From NCBI RefSeq assembly GCF_036898825.1, contig NZ_JARUND010000001.1, forward strand, positions 496,001 through 560,000: a stretch of DNA of 64,000 nt, in the 5' to 3' direction. Below the pieces are notes generated by a model that was not told the origin of the DNA, made no database searches, and saw only the letters and a program-made list of their open reading frames with translations. A program made the translations under genes and the position numbers. The stretch is from Streptomyces sp. B21-083. GTDB taxonomy: Bacteria > Actinomycetota > Actinomycetes > Streptomycetales > Streptomycetaceae. Positions 52,745-60,639 of this stretch are shown one piece after another (within the stretch, counting starts at the first letter, position 1; each line of letters begins with the position of its first letter).

Positions 52745-52807
52745 TTGAGCCAGTACTCAATAGTAATTCACAGCCGGTTGATTGTTCCGGAGCGCCGCTG
52801 CCATAAT
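52745..52807 (+). promoter_or_regulatory. Promoter and dyad before the DUF485/symporter operon
   Basis: TTGATT (52778-52783), 18 bases, CATAAT (52802-52807) predicts a start near 52814 and a leader of about 220 bases. TTGAGCCAGTACTCAA (52745-52760), an interrupted dyad just upstream, is a possible activator site. The leader has no gene or clear riboswitch that I can recognise. Confidence 0.55.
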
Positions 52808-53032
52808 CCGCTTCCTGACCCGTCGTCACCCCTGACGGGCCCCCTGGGCAGCCACGAAACTCCCCCCGATGCTCCGCACCGGAATTCCTCGGCGATACGT
52901 CCGGATTCACGACTCCCCCATCAGATCCGCACAAGAACGCAGCTCCGGCATCCTCTCCACCACGGTGAGCTGGATGATCGACGGCTCGCAAGAGCTGGTT
53001 GCGCGACATAATGCAGCGAAGAAGGTGCGTTT

Positions 53033-53467
53033 ATGTCCAATTATTTCATGCGGCCGGACGAGCCGCCCACATACAGGCCGACGTACACCGAATCCGTTTC
53101 GGGACAGGCGATACACGGCCATCCTGAATTTCAGTCATTGCGGAACGGGTACCGCCGCTTCGCAGCCGTGTCGACAGCACTCGCCGTCGGCGGGTTCCTG
53201 TTGTACATCCTGTTGTCGAACTTCGCACCCGGCATCATGAACCAGCCGATCGCCGGTCATCTCACCCTCGGCCTGACGCTCGGCCTCGGGCAGTTCGTGG
53301 TGATGGGGGTGACCGTCTGGCGGTACGTACGGCGGATGCGCACCCACTTCGATCCCGTCGCCCGGGGGCTGCGCGCCCAGTCGGAGCAGCGTCGGCCCGG
53401 TCAGCTCCCTCCGGCCGGGCAGACCGGTTCCCGTCCGCAGAGCACGAGGGAGTACCGCACATGGTGA
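53033..53467 (+). CDS. DUF485 membrane protein
   Basis: A 144-residue protein with the DUF485 core: FQSLRNGYRRFAAVSTALAV, two membrane segments, and GHLTLGLTLGLGQFVVMGVT. DUF485 proteins sit with acetate permease-type symporters, as here. ATG 53033 has AAGGTG eight bases upstream. It overlaps the symporter start by seven bases, so the two are made together. Probably a small subunit or chaperone of the symporter. Confidence 0.88.
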   Translation: MSNYFMRPDEPPTYRPTYTESVSGQAIHGHPEFQSLRNGYRRFAAVSTALAVGGFLLYILLSNFAPGIMNQPIAGHLTLGLTLGLGQFVVMGVTVWRYVRRMRTHFDPVARGLRAQSEQRRPGQLPPAGQTGSRPQSTREYRTW

Positions 53468-55065
53468 CCGTCGGGGCCGGCGTCGTCGACCCCTTCAGCC
53501 GGCAGCTGACCTTCGTGCTGTTCCTGTCGGTCGTCGTGGTCACGCTGTTCGCCGCGCTGCTGATCGCCCCGCAGCGCGACGAGGTCGGCGAGTTCTATCT
53601 CGGCAACCGGGAGATGTCGCCGCTGCGCAACGGGCTGGCGATGTGCGGGGACTATCTCTCGGCCGCGACCCTGCTGGGAAGTACCGGGCTGGTCGCCCTC
53701 ACCGGCTACGACGGGCTGTTGTACCTGTGCGGCACCACGGTCGCCTGGATGATGGTGCTCCTGGTGATCGCCGAACCGCTGCGCAACTCCGGCAAGTTCA
53801 CTCTCGGGGACACCGTGGCGCTGCGGCTGCCCCAGGGCGGACGGGGGGTCAGGATCGCGCTCGCCCTCTGCACCCTGACGATCTGCTGTCTCTACCTGGT
53901 GGCTCAGCTCGTGGGCAGCGTCGCCTTGTTGACCCAGTTCACCGGTGTGCCCAGCACCACCACCCGTACGTTGTGCGTCGTCGTCATCGGCACCATCGTC
54001 ATCGTGTACGCCTCGCTCGGCGGTATGCCCGGCGCGACGTTCATCCAGATCGTCAAGGCCGTGATGCTGGTGTCCGGCGTCGCCGTCACGGCCGTCATGG
54101 TCCTGCACCGCTTCGACTGGAACTTCAACGCGCTGCTGGAGGCCGCCACCGAGAACAGCGGTATCGGCCAGCGGTTCTTGGAACCCGGTCTGCGTTACGG
54201 CGCGAGCACCACCAGCAAACTCGACTTCCTCAGCCTCCAGTTGGCCATCGTGCTCGGCCTCGCCGCACTCCCCCACGTGATGATGCGGCTCCTCGCCCCG
54301 CGCTCCACCAACGTCCTGCGCTCCTCGGTCGTATGGGCCGCGGGTCTGGTCGGCTTCGTCTGTCTGGCCGCGGGCATTCTCGGTCTCGGCGCCACCGCTC
54401 TCGTGGGCCGCGAGTCCATCATCGACACCGACCCGAAGGGCGACGCGGCCGTTCTGCTGCTCGCTCAGTCCATCGGCGGCGGGATACTCACCGCGCTCCT
54501 GTCCTGCCTCGCCTTCGTCACGCTGCTCGCGGTCGCGGCCGGTCTCACCCTCGCGGCGGCCTCCTCCCTCGCCCACGACCTGTACGGCGAGGTCATCCGC
54601 AAGGGGCGCGCCACCCAGGCGGAGGAACTGGGCGCGGCCCGGCTGGCGGCGGTCCTCATCGGCATCCTGGGGATGGGCCTGGCCCTGCTGTCATGGGAGA
54701 CCAACGTCTCCACGCTCGCCTTCCTCGCCTTCGCCATCGCCGCTTCCGCCCTGCTGCCCACGCTCCTCTACAGCCTGTTCTGGCGGCGCTTCAACTCCCG
54801 GGGCGCGCTGCTCAGCCTGTGCGGAGGGCTGGCTTGCTCGGTGCTTCTGGTCGTGTTCTCGCCGGTGGTCTCGTCGACCGCGTCCTCCATCTATCCGTCG
54901 GCCGACTTCGCCTGGTTCCCGCTGCAGAACCCCGGCATCGTCTCCATCCCGGCGGGCTTCCTCCTCGGCTGGCTCGGCACCGTTCTGTCCGCCCGTCAGG
55001 ACACTTCCTCGTACGAGGAGTTCGAGGTCCGCGCGCTCGTGGGGGCCGGAGCCGACACCGACTAG
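53461..55065 (+). CDS. Sodium:solute symporter, ActP/monocarboxylate type
   Basis: A 534-residue symporter with about 13 membrane segments. It opens with FYLGNREMSPLRNGLAMCGD and has the SSS-family signature GSTGLVALTGYDGLLYLCGT and GTIVIVYASLGGMPGATFIQ. ActP relatives take up acetate and short monocarboxylates with sodium or protons. ATG or GTG choice: the ATG at 53461 overlaps the DUF485 frame and matches the family N-terminus. It lies at the end of the two-gene operon. Confidence 0.88.
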   Translation: MVTVGAGVVDPFSRQLTFVLFLSVVVVTLFAALLIAPQRDEVGEFYLGNREMSPLRNGLAMCGDYLSAATLLGSTGLVALTGYDGLLYLCGTTVAWMMVLLVIAEPLRNSGKFTLGDTVALRLPQGGRGVRIALALCTLTICCLYLVAQLVGSVALLTQFTGVPSTTTRTLCVVVIGTIVIVYASLGGMPGATFIQIVKAVMLVSGVAVTAVMVLHRFDWNFNALLEAATENSGIGQRFLEPGLRYGASTTSKLDFLSLQLAIVLGLAALPHVMMRLLAPRSTNVLRSSVVWAAGLVGFVCLAAGILGLGATALVGRESIIDTDPKGDAAVLLLAQSIGGGILTALLSCLAFVTLLAVAAGLTLAAASSLAHDLYGEVIRKGRATQAEELGAARLAAVLIGILGMGLALLSWETNVSTLAFLAFAIAASALLPTLLYSLFWRRFNSRGALLSLCGGLACSVLLVVFSPVVSSTASSIYPSADFAWFPLQNPGIVSIPAGFLLGWLGTVLSARQDTSSYEEFEVRALVGAGADTD

Positions 55066-55091
55066 CAGGTACGGCGGCCAGGGCGCCCGCG

Positions 55092-55724
55092 TCAGCGGCG
55101 TGACAGCGGGCGTCCGCGCGCCCAGCCCAGCAGGACCAGGGAGCAGAGCGCGGCGAGAGCGCACCAGGTCGACACGAACTCCAGTCGCCACAGCGCCCAG
55201 CACCCCAGCGCGCCCGTCCCGGCCAGCAGCCCGAACACCACCAGCCGACGGTCGCCGGAGAGAAGGAGGGCGCCGACCGTGGCGATCAGATAGCCCGCGA
55301 GGAGCGGTCCGGAGTGGGACAGGCGGATGCCGTACCCGATCGTGTGGCCGCGAATGTCCGCCGTCACCCGGTGGTTCGAGAGGTTGTACGCGAGTGCCGC
55401 GCCGGTCACGACGCCCACGGCCAGCGGCAGCAGGAGTCGGTGCCGCAGTCGCCCGGGTGCCGCGCACAGGACGGCCACCGGCACCCACAGGGCGAGGAGC
55501 GGAAGGGCGATGACCGCCCATGCCACGGTCGCCGGGCCGGTTCCGCCGTCCGCCCGCCAGACCTGGGACTCGACGATCTGGTGGGCCCCCAGGAGCAGGG
55601 GCAGCGCGGCCAGCGGCACATCACGGCCCCTGCCCGCCCGGGCCACCGCTGCCACGCACGCCACGCCCACGGCGGCGATGCCCACGCCCGCCGCCAGATC
55701 AGCCGTCGCACTCCAGCACATCAC
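55092..55724 (-). CDS. DUF6629 integral membrane protein
   Basis: A 210-residue membrane protein beginning MMCWSATADLAAGVGIAAVG, typical of DUF6629, with about six hydrophobic segments and a conserved GAHQIVESQVW in the second. A histidine-rich internal loop (SNHRVTADIRGHTIGYGIRLSH) is notable. Function unknown. It is convergent with the symporter gene, 26 bases away. Confidence 0.78.
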   Translation of the reverse strand: MMCWSATADLAAGVGIAAVGVACVAAVARAGRGRDVPLAALPLLLGAHQIVESQVWRADGGTGPATVAWAVIALPLLALWVPVAVLCAAPGRLRHRLLLPLAVGVVTGAALAYNLSNHRVTADIRGHTIGYGIRLSHSGPLLAGYLIATVGALLLSGDRRLVVFGLLAGTGALGCWALWRLEFVSTWCALAALCSLVLLGWARGRPLSRR

Positions 55725-55829
55725 GCCGCCACGGGGTCCGTCGTCGCCTGCCTAGGCTTCACAGCGCACCACGGCCGGGCCCGGACCGCATGCCGAGCGT
55801 CGACGACACCCGATGACACCCTGGGCAGG

Positions 55830-56657
55830 TCAGGCGGGCCGGTGGGCCACCACGGCGAACATCGTCACCGACATGTGCAGTGCGCCCCGCTCCGCGGCCT
55901 CGGTCAGCTCCGCGTACAGGCGGTCGCGCTGCTCCTCGGTCATCAGTCCACGCCGTACGGTCGACTCGCCCATCATCCGGACCAGGGGCCAGGGCACCGT
56001 CTCGTTGTCCTGGAGCAGCGCCTGCGAGCCCCGGTCGTCGACGACCAGCCCCGCGGCGGACAGCTGGTCCGCGAGCCGGCGTCCGGAGTACGGGTTGGCC
56101 GCCGCGGCCAGGGTTCCCGCCGTCATCGCGGCCACCGCGTCCGGGTCACCGGGGTGCAGGAGGGCGGTGGCCCAGTCCGAGTCGATGAGCGCCACGCGTC
56201 CGCCGGGGCGCAGGACCCGCGCGATCTCACCGACGGCCTTGTCCGGTTCGGACAGGTGCTGCAGGACCCGTTCGCACCACACCACGTCCACGGTGGCGTC
56301 GGGCAACGGAAGGGCGAGCGCGTCGCCGTCCACGAAGCGGGCCGTGCTGCCGGCCGCCGCGGCCCGCTGTTCGGCGACCTGGCGCAGCGCCGGGTTCGCC
56401 TCGATGCCCACGGCGTCGCCGGAGGGGGCGACAGCCGCGGCCAGGGCCAGGGTGTGCGATCCCGTACCACTCCCCACGTCGATCACGTGTTCGCCGGGGC
56501 GCGGGTTCAGCGCGCCCTGTGTCCAGGCACGCAGCCGCCGTACGCCGTCGGCCTCGTCCTGCGCGTCAAGGGCGGCCACGAGCCGTCCGACGTCCGCCGT
56601 GGAGAAGTTACGTGCGTGGAACTCCGAGCTGGGCCGCGTGTCAGGTGGTTCCCCCAT
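55830..56657 (-). CDS. SAM-dependent methyltransferase, UbiE/class I type
   Basis: A 275-residue class I methyltransferase with motif I VIDVGSGTGSHTLALA, motif II region VDVVWCERVLQHL and motif III VLRPGGRVALID. It resembles small-molecule methyltransferases of the UbiE/ArsM group. ATG 56657 is chosen over ATG 56687 because it gives the more usual N-terminus; neither has a strong ribosome site. Substrate not predictable. Confidence 0.87.
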   Translation of the reverse strand: MGEPPDTRPSSEFHARNFSTADVGRLVAALDAQDEADGVRRLRAWTQGALNPRPGEHVIDVGSGTGSHTLALAAAVAPSGDAVGIEANPALRQVAEQRAAAAGSTARFVDGDALALPLPDATVDVVWCERVLQHLSEPDKAVGEIARVLRPGGRVALIDSDWATALLHPGDPDAVAAMTAGTLAAAANPYSGRRLADQLSAAGLVVDDRGSQALLQDNETVPWPLVRMMGESTVRRGLMTEEQRDRLYAELTEAAERGALHMSVTMFAVVAHRPA

Positions 56658-56703
56658 ACGGCCCACTCTATGAGCCGGGTCACGCACCGACCACCAGAAC
56701 GCG

Positions 56704-57087
56704 TCACTTCCTGCCGGAGCCGCCGCTACCGAAGGAGCCGCTGTTGCCGGGCGACCAACGCGGGCGGGTCTGGTCCTCGCCGCGTTTCGTGCCGGCGGAG
56801 TGGAGGTTGTGCGGATTCAGCCGCTCACTCTCCTCCACGGTGTGCGGCACCTCGTCGGGCTCGCGCATCTCGCGCTCCTCGTGCACCGGCCCGGTCTCCG
56901 GCAGCCTGGGCTGCTCGTCCGGCCTGGGCGGGGGCGACTCCGCCTCCTTGGCCTTGACTCCCAACATGACGGCCCAGATCAGCAGGGCCACCACGATCAG
57001 GCCACCGGCGAAGGCGGCGATCACATTGAGTACGTTGCTCGATGCGGCGAGTACCTGTCCCGCGTCTGCTGCTTCTGCCAGTCTCAT
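56704..57087 (-). CDS. DUF6479 single-membrane-segment protein
   Basis: A 127-residue protein with a short external start, one membrane helix (NVIAAFAGGLIVVALLIWAV) and a long charged cytoplasmic tail rich in Pro, Glu and Gly ending GSFGSGGSGRK. It matches the DUF6479 family of streptomycetes. ATG 57087 is the start nearest the helix. Function unknown. Confidence 0.78.
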   Translation of the reverse strand: MRLAEAADAGQVLAASSNVLNVIAAFAGGLIVVALLIWAVMLGVKAKEAESPPPRPDEQPRLPETGPVHEEREMREPDEVPHTVEESERLNPHNLHSAGTKRGEDQTRPRWSPGNSGSFGSGGSGRK

Positions 57088-57405
57088 GGCCCCCGGGTGC
57101 CCCGGAAGCTGTCGGCTATTCGTACCGCTCACCTGCGACGTCGACGACCGGGCGGCGGGGGGACGGGACCTGGCGTCGGAGAATACGCGGGCACGGGGAT
57201 ACGGCCGCACCCCCGTGCCGGCCGCGTCCCCCGCACCCGCGGGTCCTCGGGGCCGGTTTCCGGCCAGGCACCGCGGCGCGGACACCGGCGCTCCCGCGCT
57301 CCTCCGAGGGAGGCGCGCATACCGGAGCACTGGCATCCCGGTGAACCTACGTGCGGGCGGGCACGGCGTGTATCGCGCCCATGCCCTCCCTACCGGGCCG
57401 AGGAC
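57088..57405. other. Intergenic stretch without a gene
   Basis: These 318 bases lie between the PucR stop and the DUF6479 start. No frame shows both protein-like composition and a start site. Short GC hairpins are visible (for example GGGGCCGGTTTCCGGCC near 57254) but nothing I can name. Confidence 0.5.
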
Positions 57406-58923
57406 TCACTCGTGCACGGTCCCGCCCGGATGGTCACGTTTCGTCCGGTCGGCGGTGGGTGCGTCGAGATCACCGAGTGCCAGATGGGCGAGGACGACCT
57501 CGTACAGGTCGCTGCCACCGGCGAGGAGCTGGCGTTCGAGGACGGGTTCCGCGCTGCGTACATGGTCGCGCACGGTCTGCGCGTGGATGCCGAGCACCTG
57601 TGCGGTGCGCTCCGCGTTGCCGCCGACGGCGATCCAGGTGCGGACCGTCCGCCGCAGATCCCGCGTGTCCGTGGCGAGGCGGCCGAGGAGGCCGTTGGCC
57701 CAGGCCAGCAGCGGATCCGTGCGCAGCAGTTCGGTCAGTCCGGTCGGCGGGGCCGCGGCCGCGCGCGGCTCGTCCTGGACCGCCGCCTGGGTGTTCAGGG
57801 CCAGTTGGACGGCGGCCCGGGTGGTGAGGTCCGAGAAGTCGGCGTCGAGCAGCCCCTCCACGCGTTCCATCCGGGCACGCACGGTGTTGCGGCTGACGCC
57901 GAGGATGATCGCCGTCTTGACGGCGGTGAACGAGAACCCGAGGCGGGTGGTGGCGAGGAGTTCGGCGCGGGTGTGGTGGGGCAGGTCGTCGAGCGGGCTG
58001 AGCAGCCGGTCCGCCCAGCCGCGCAGCGCCAGCGGGTTCATCAGCCGCTCGGGGTGGGTGCGTTCGGCGTACACGGCGGCCCGGTCCGGGTGGAAGCGGG
58101 CCACGGCGAGGGCGCTGACGGCCTGTCCGTACGCCGTGGCGGTCTGGGCCAGGCCGTGCCGGACGCTGCCGCCGATGAAGGTGTCCGGGTGTTCGCCGAC
58201 GATCGAGCGCAGTTCCGGACCCGCCAGGTCCTGGCCGCGGTCGATGGGCGCGACGACGATCAGATGCTCGTCCACGGCCGGACAGCGCACGATCAACGCG
58301 TGTCCCTCGGCTGCCTCCTGGCAGTCCTCGGCGAGGTCGTCGCGGTGTGCGGCGTGGCCTTCCAGTACGTAGACGCAGGCGGTGTCGGTGTCGAACAGGC
58401 CGGGCCAGAGACCGGCGGCGACCCGACGGGCCGCGATGGTGTCGCCCACCATCAGCAGCTGCAGGATGGCGAGCCTGAGGTCGGCGGTCGCCCGGTCCAG
58501 CCGACGTTCGGCGCTCGTCGTCCCGCGTTCCCGCAGGAGCAGTTCGAGCACCCAGACCGTGCGGGCGACGATGTCCCTGGCACGCTGGTCGAAGGGCGCG
58601 GTACGGGCGACCGCGAGCACGCCCTTGGTGACGGGGTGTCCGAGTCCGGCCAGCCTGACGTGGCGTCCGTGTGTGTGCACCGCCGCGGAAGCGATTCTTC
58701 CGGTGGAGACGTCCCTCACCAGGTCGTCGTCCGCGGACAGCCGGGGGCCGGCGAGGAGAGCACCGGTCACGTCCTGGAGGGACACCTCCGCCTCGATGGT
58801 TCCGGCGAGCCAGTCGGTCACCCTGCCGAGGTCTCGGCCCCCCGGTCGCAGGTGGCCGAGGAGCTCGTCGGCCCAGCCGCCGGAGGCTTCGTCGCGTATG
58901 CCTCCGGTCCTGCTGCCTGGCAC
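57406..58923 (-). CDS. PucR-family regulator with two helix-turn-helix segments
   Basis: A 505-residue regulator. The N-terminal third is sensor-like (RVTDWLAGTIEAEVSLQDVT), followed by the PucR/CdaR GGDEF-like region (IDRGQDLAGPELRSIVGEHP). A first PucR-type HTH lies at 345-375 (FTAVKTAIILGVSRNTVRAR) and a second at 450-480 (NAERTAQVLGIHAQTVRDHV). Most family members carry one C-terminal HTH_30, so two is notable. GTG start. It probably controls purine, ABC or short-chain catabolism, but no target is adjacent. Confidence 0.8.
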   Translation of the reverse strand: MPGSRTGGIRDEASGGWADELLGHLRPGGRDLGRVTDWLAGTIEAEVSLQDVTGALLAGPRLSADDDLVRDVSTGRIASAAVHTHGRHVRLAGLGHPVTKGVLAVARTAPFDQRARDIVARTVWVLELLLRERGTTSAERRLDRATADLRLAILQLLMVGDTIAARRVAAGLWPGLFDTDTACVYVLEGHAAHRDDLAEDCQEAAEGHALIVRCPAVDEHLIVVAPIDRGQDLAGPELRSIVGEHPDTFIGGSVRHGLAQTATAYGQAVSALAVARFHPDRAAVYAERTHPERLMNPLALRGWADRLLSPLDDLPHHTRAELLATTRLGFSFTAVKTAIILGVSRNTVRARMERVEGLLDADFSDLTTRAAVQLALNTQAAVQDEPRAAAAPPTGLTELLRTDPLLAWANGLLGRLATDTRDLRRTVRTWIAVGGNAERTAQVLGIHAQTVRDHVRSAEPVLERQLLAGGSDLYEVVLAHLALGDLDAPTADRTKRDHPGGTVHE

Positions 58924-59002
58924 GACGACTCTCCCCCGGTCGATCAGGTTCTCACGGCATCACCGTCCGGAACCTACCTCACCGAGGGCATAGGCTCGAC
59001 GG

Positions 59003-59623
59003 ATGGCAAGGTACTTCGACGTCCATCCCGACAACCCGCAGCCCCGCACGATCAGTCAGGTCGCGGACAGCATCCGCTCCGGCGCGCTGATCGCGTATCC
59101 GACGGACTCCTGCTTCGCACTGGGGTGCCAGCTCGGCAGCCGTGACGGCATCGACCGCATCCGGTCGATCCGGCAGCTCGACGACCGTCACCACTTCACT
59201 CTCGTGTGCCAGAACTTCGCGCAGCTCGGCCAGTTCGTGCAGGTCGACAACGACGTGTTCCGGGCCGTGAAGGCGTCCACTCCGGGCAGTTACACGTTCA
59301 TTCTCCCGGCGACCCGTGAGGTGCCGCGCAAGCTGCTGCACCCGAAGAAGAAGACCGTGGGTGTGCGCATCCCCGATCACGCCGTCGTGCAGGCGCTGCT
59401 GGCCGAGCTGGGCGAGCCGTTGCTGTCCAGCACGTTGCTGCTGCCCGACGAGAAGGAGCCGCTGACGCAGGGCTGGGAGATCAAGGAGCGGCTCGACCAT
59501 GTCGTGGACGCTGTCGTCGACTCCGGGGACTGCGGTACGGAGCCGACGACGGTCATCGACTTCTCCAGCGGGGAGGCCGAGATCGTGCGGCGGGGCGCGG
59601 GAGACACGTCACGGTTCGAGTGA
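59003..59623 (+). CDS. Sua5/YciO family protein
   Basis: A 206-residue protein of the YrdC fold: ISQVADSIRSGALIAYPTDS and FALGC near the start, RQLDDRHHFTLVCQNF and SYTFILPATREVPRKLLHPK following. It resembles YciO rather than the tRNA t6A enzyme TsaC; true threonylcarbamoyl transfer is uncertain. Start ATG 59003. Its last bases overlap the end of a decayed ROK gene on the other strand. Confidence 0.83.
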   Translation: MARYFDVHPDNPQPRTISQVADSIRSGALIAYPTDSCFALGCQLGSRDGIDRIRSIRQLDDRHHFTLVCQNFAQLGQFVQVDNDVFRAVKASTPGSYTFILPATREVPRKLLHPKKKTVGVRIPDHAVVQALLAELGEPLLSSTLLLPDEKEPLTQGWEIKERLDHVVDAVVDSGDCGTEPTTVIDFSSGEAEIVRRGAGDTSRFE

Positions 59624-60190
59624 CGGCTCCCCGTCACCGCCGTCGTACGCCCGTGTGTCCGGGGCGAGTGCCTCCCGCGCGCGGGAGGCCGCCGCGATCG
59701 CCACGACGTCACTGCCGAGTCCGGCCCGTACGAGGCTGACGGGGCGTCCGCTGACGGTCGGCTCGGCGGCGGGTGCCGTACGGACGGCCGGTCCGAGCAG
59801 ATGCCATGCGCGGCCGACACCCGCCGCCGACGACGTAGACCGTGACGTCCCGTAGGCCGACGTGACCAGGATCGCGCGGGCGAGGGCACCCTCGCCTCCT
59901 CGTGGACGGCGGCCGCGTCGCGGTCGCCCGCGTCCGGTGCGTTCGCCGTACCGTCGGCCGACGGCGCGCCCCGAGGCGAGCGCCTCCAGGTGTCCCCGGC
60001 CGCCAGGTGCAGGTCAGGTCGCCGAAGCCGGGTATGCGGCCGATCTCGCCGGCGGCGCCGTGCGGACCGCCGTACAGCGCCCCGTCCAGCCACAGCGCGC
60101 CGCCGACGCCGGTGCCCTGCGTCATGGCGAGCACATGGGGTGGGCCCGCCAGTGCGCCCCGCACCGCCTCGCCCCGCGGGAACGCGTTGG
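59609..60190 (-). pseudogene. ROK-family sugar kinase pseudogene
   Basis: Pieces of a ROK/glucokinase appear in order on the minus strand but in different frames: GTGVGGALWLDGALYGGPHG with GAAGEIGRIPGFGDL, then HLEALASGRAVGRRYGER, then DRDAAAVHEEAR, then GLRDVTVYVVGGG, then GRAWHLLGPAVR and a tail ending SLEP at the stop, 59609. At least three frameshifts and a missing N-terminal half make it inactive. It is a relic of a sugar kinase, probably from the sugar-uptake locus to its right. The rest of the gap up to 60408 holds no complete gene. Confidence 0.8.
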
Positions 60191-60408
60191 AGCCGTACCA
60201 CCACGAGCACGACTTCACCGGCCTGGACCTCGATCCGGGTGGCGCCGACCTCCTCCTCGTCAAGATCGGAGGACCTGCTGCGGCTGGGGCACCGCCCGGT
60301 CCGGCGCCCCCTGGAGGGGGCGAGCAGGGGGGCCGGAACCGGTGCGGGGTGCGCGCGGGGCGTGGGCTGTGCATGGTGGTAGGAGGTCCGGTCGAGCAAG
60401 GAGACGTC

Positions 60409-60618
60409 ATGTCGATCCAGCAATCCGATTCGCCCTCTCCCTCCGACGACGCCACGACCCCCGACGCCCTGCTGCACACCGGTGCGGAGCATGGGATGGC
60501 GTCGGCGGAGGATCTGGTGCTGGCCACGGGCCGCGACCTCACTCCGCGCAACCTCGCTTGGGCGGAGCGGAAGCTGGCGAAGGAGGGTCGCGCGGCTCTG
60601 GACAAGTTGTTGCCGTGA
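60409..60618 (+). CDS. Small conserved hypothetical protein
   Basis: A 69-residue protein with AAGGAG five bases before ATG 60409. It begins MSIQQSDSPSPSDDATTPDA, is charged and mostly helical in pattern (GMASAEDLVLATGRDLTPRN, LAWAERKLAKEGRAALDKLL) and has no cysteine. Such small helical proteins are common and unnamed in Streptomyces. Confidence 0.6.
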   Translation: MSIQQSDSPSPSDDATTPDALLHTGAEHGMASAEDLVLATGRDLTPRNLAWAERKLAKEGRAALDKLLP

Positions 60619-60639
60619 CGGTCGGTCGGTCGGTCGGGA

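Noticed and set aside
56800..59145. Long plus-strand frame opposite PucR
   Set aside because: Arg/Gly-rich shadow running across several real genes on the other strand.
60177..60290. Short plus-strand stretch reading HHEHDFTGLDLDPGGADLLL
   Set aside because: Codon bias is good, but it has no start, runs into low complexity, and overlaps the ROK remnant; too short to call.
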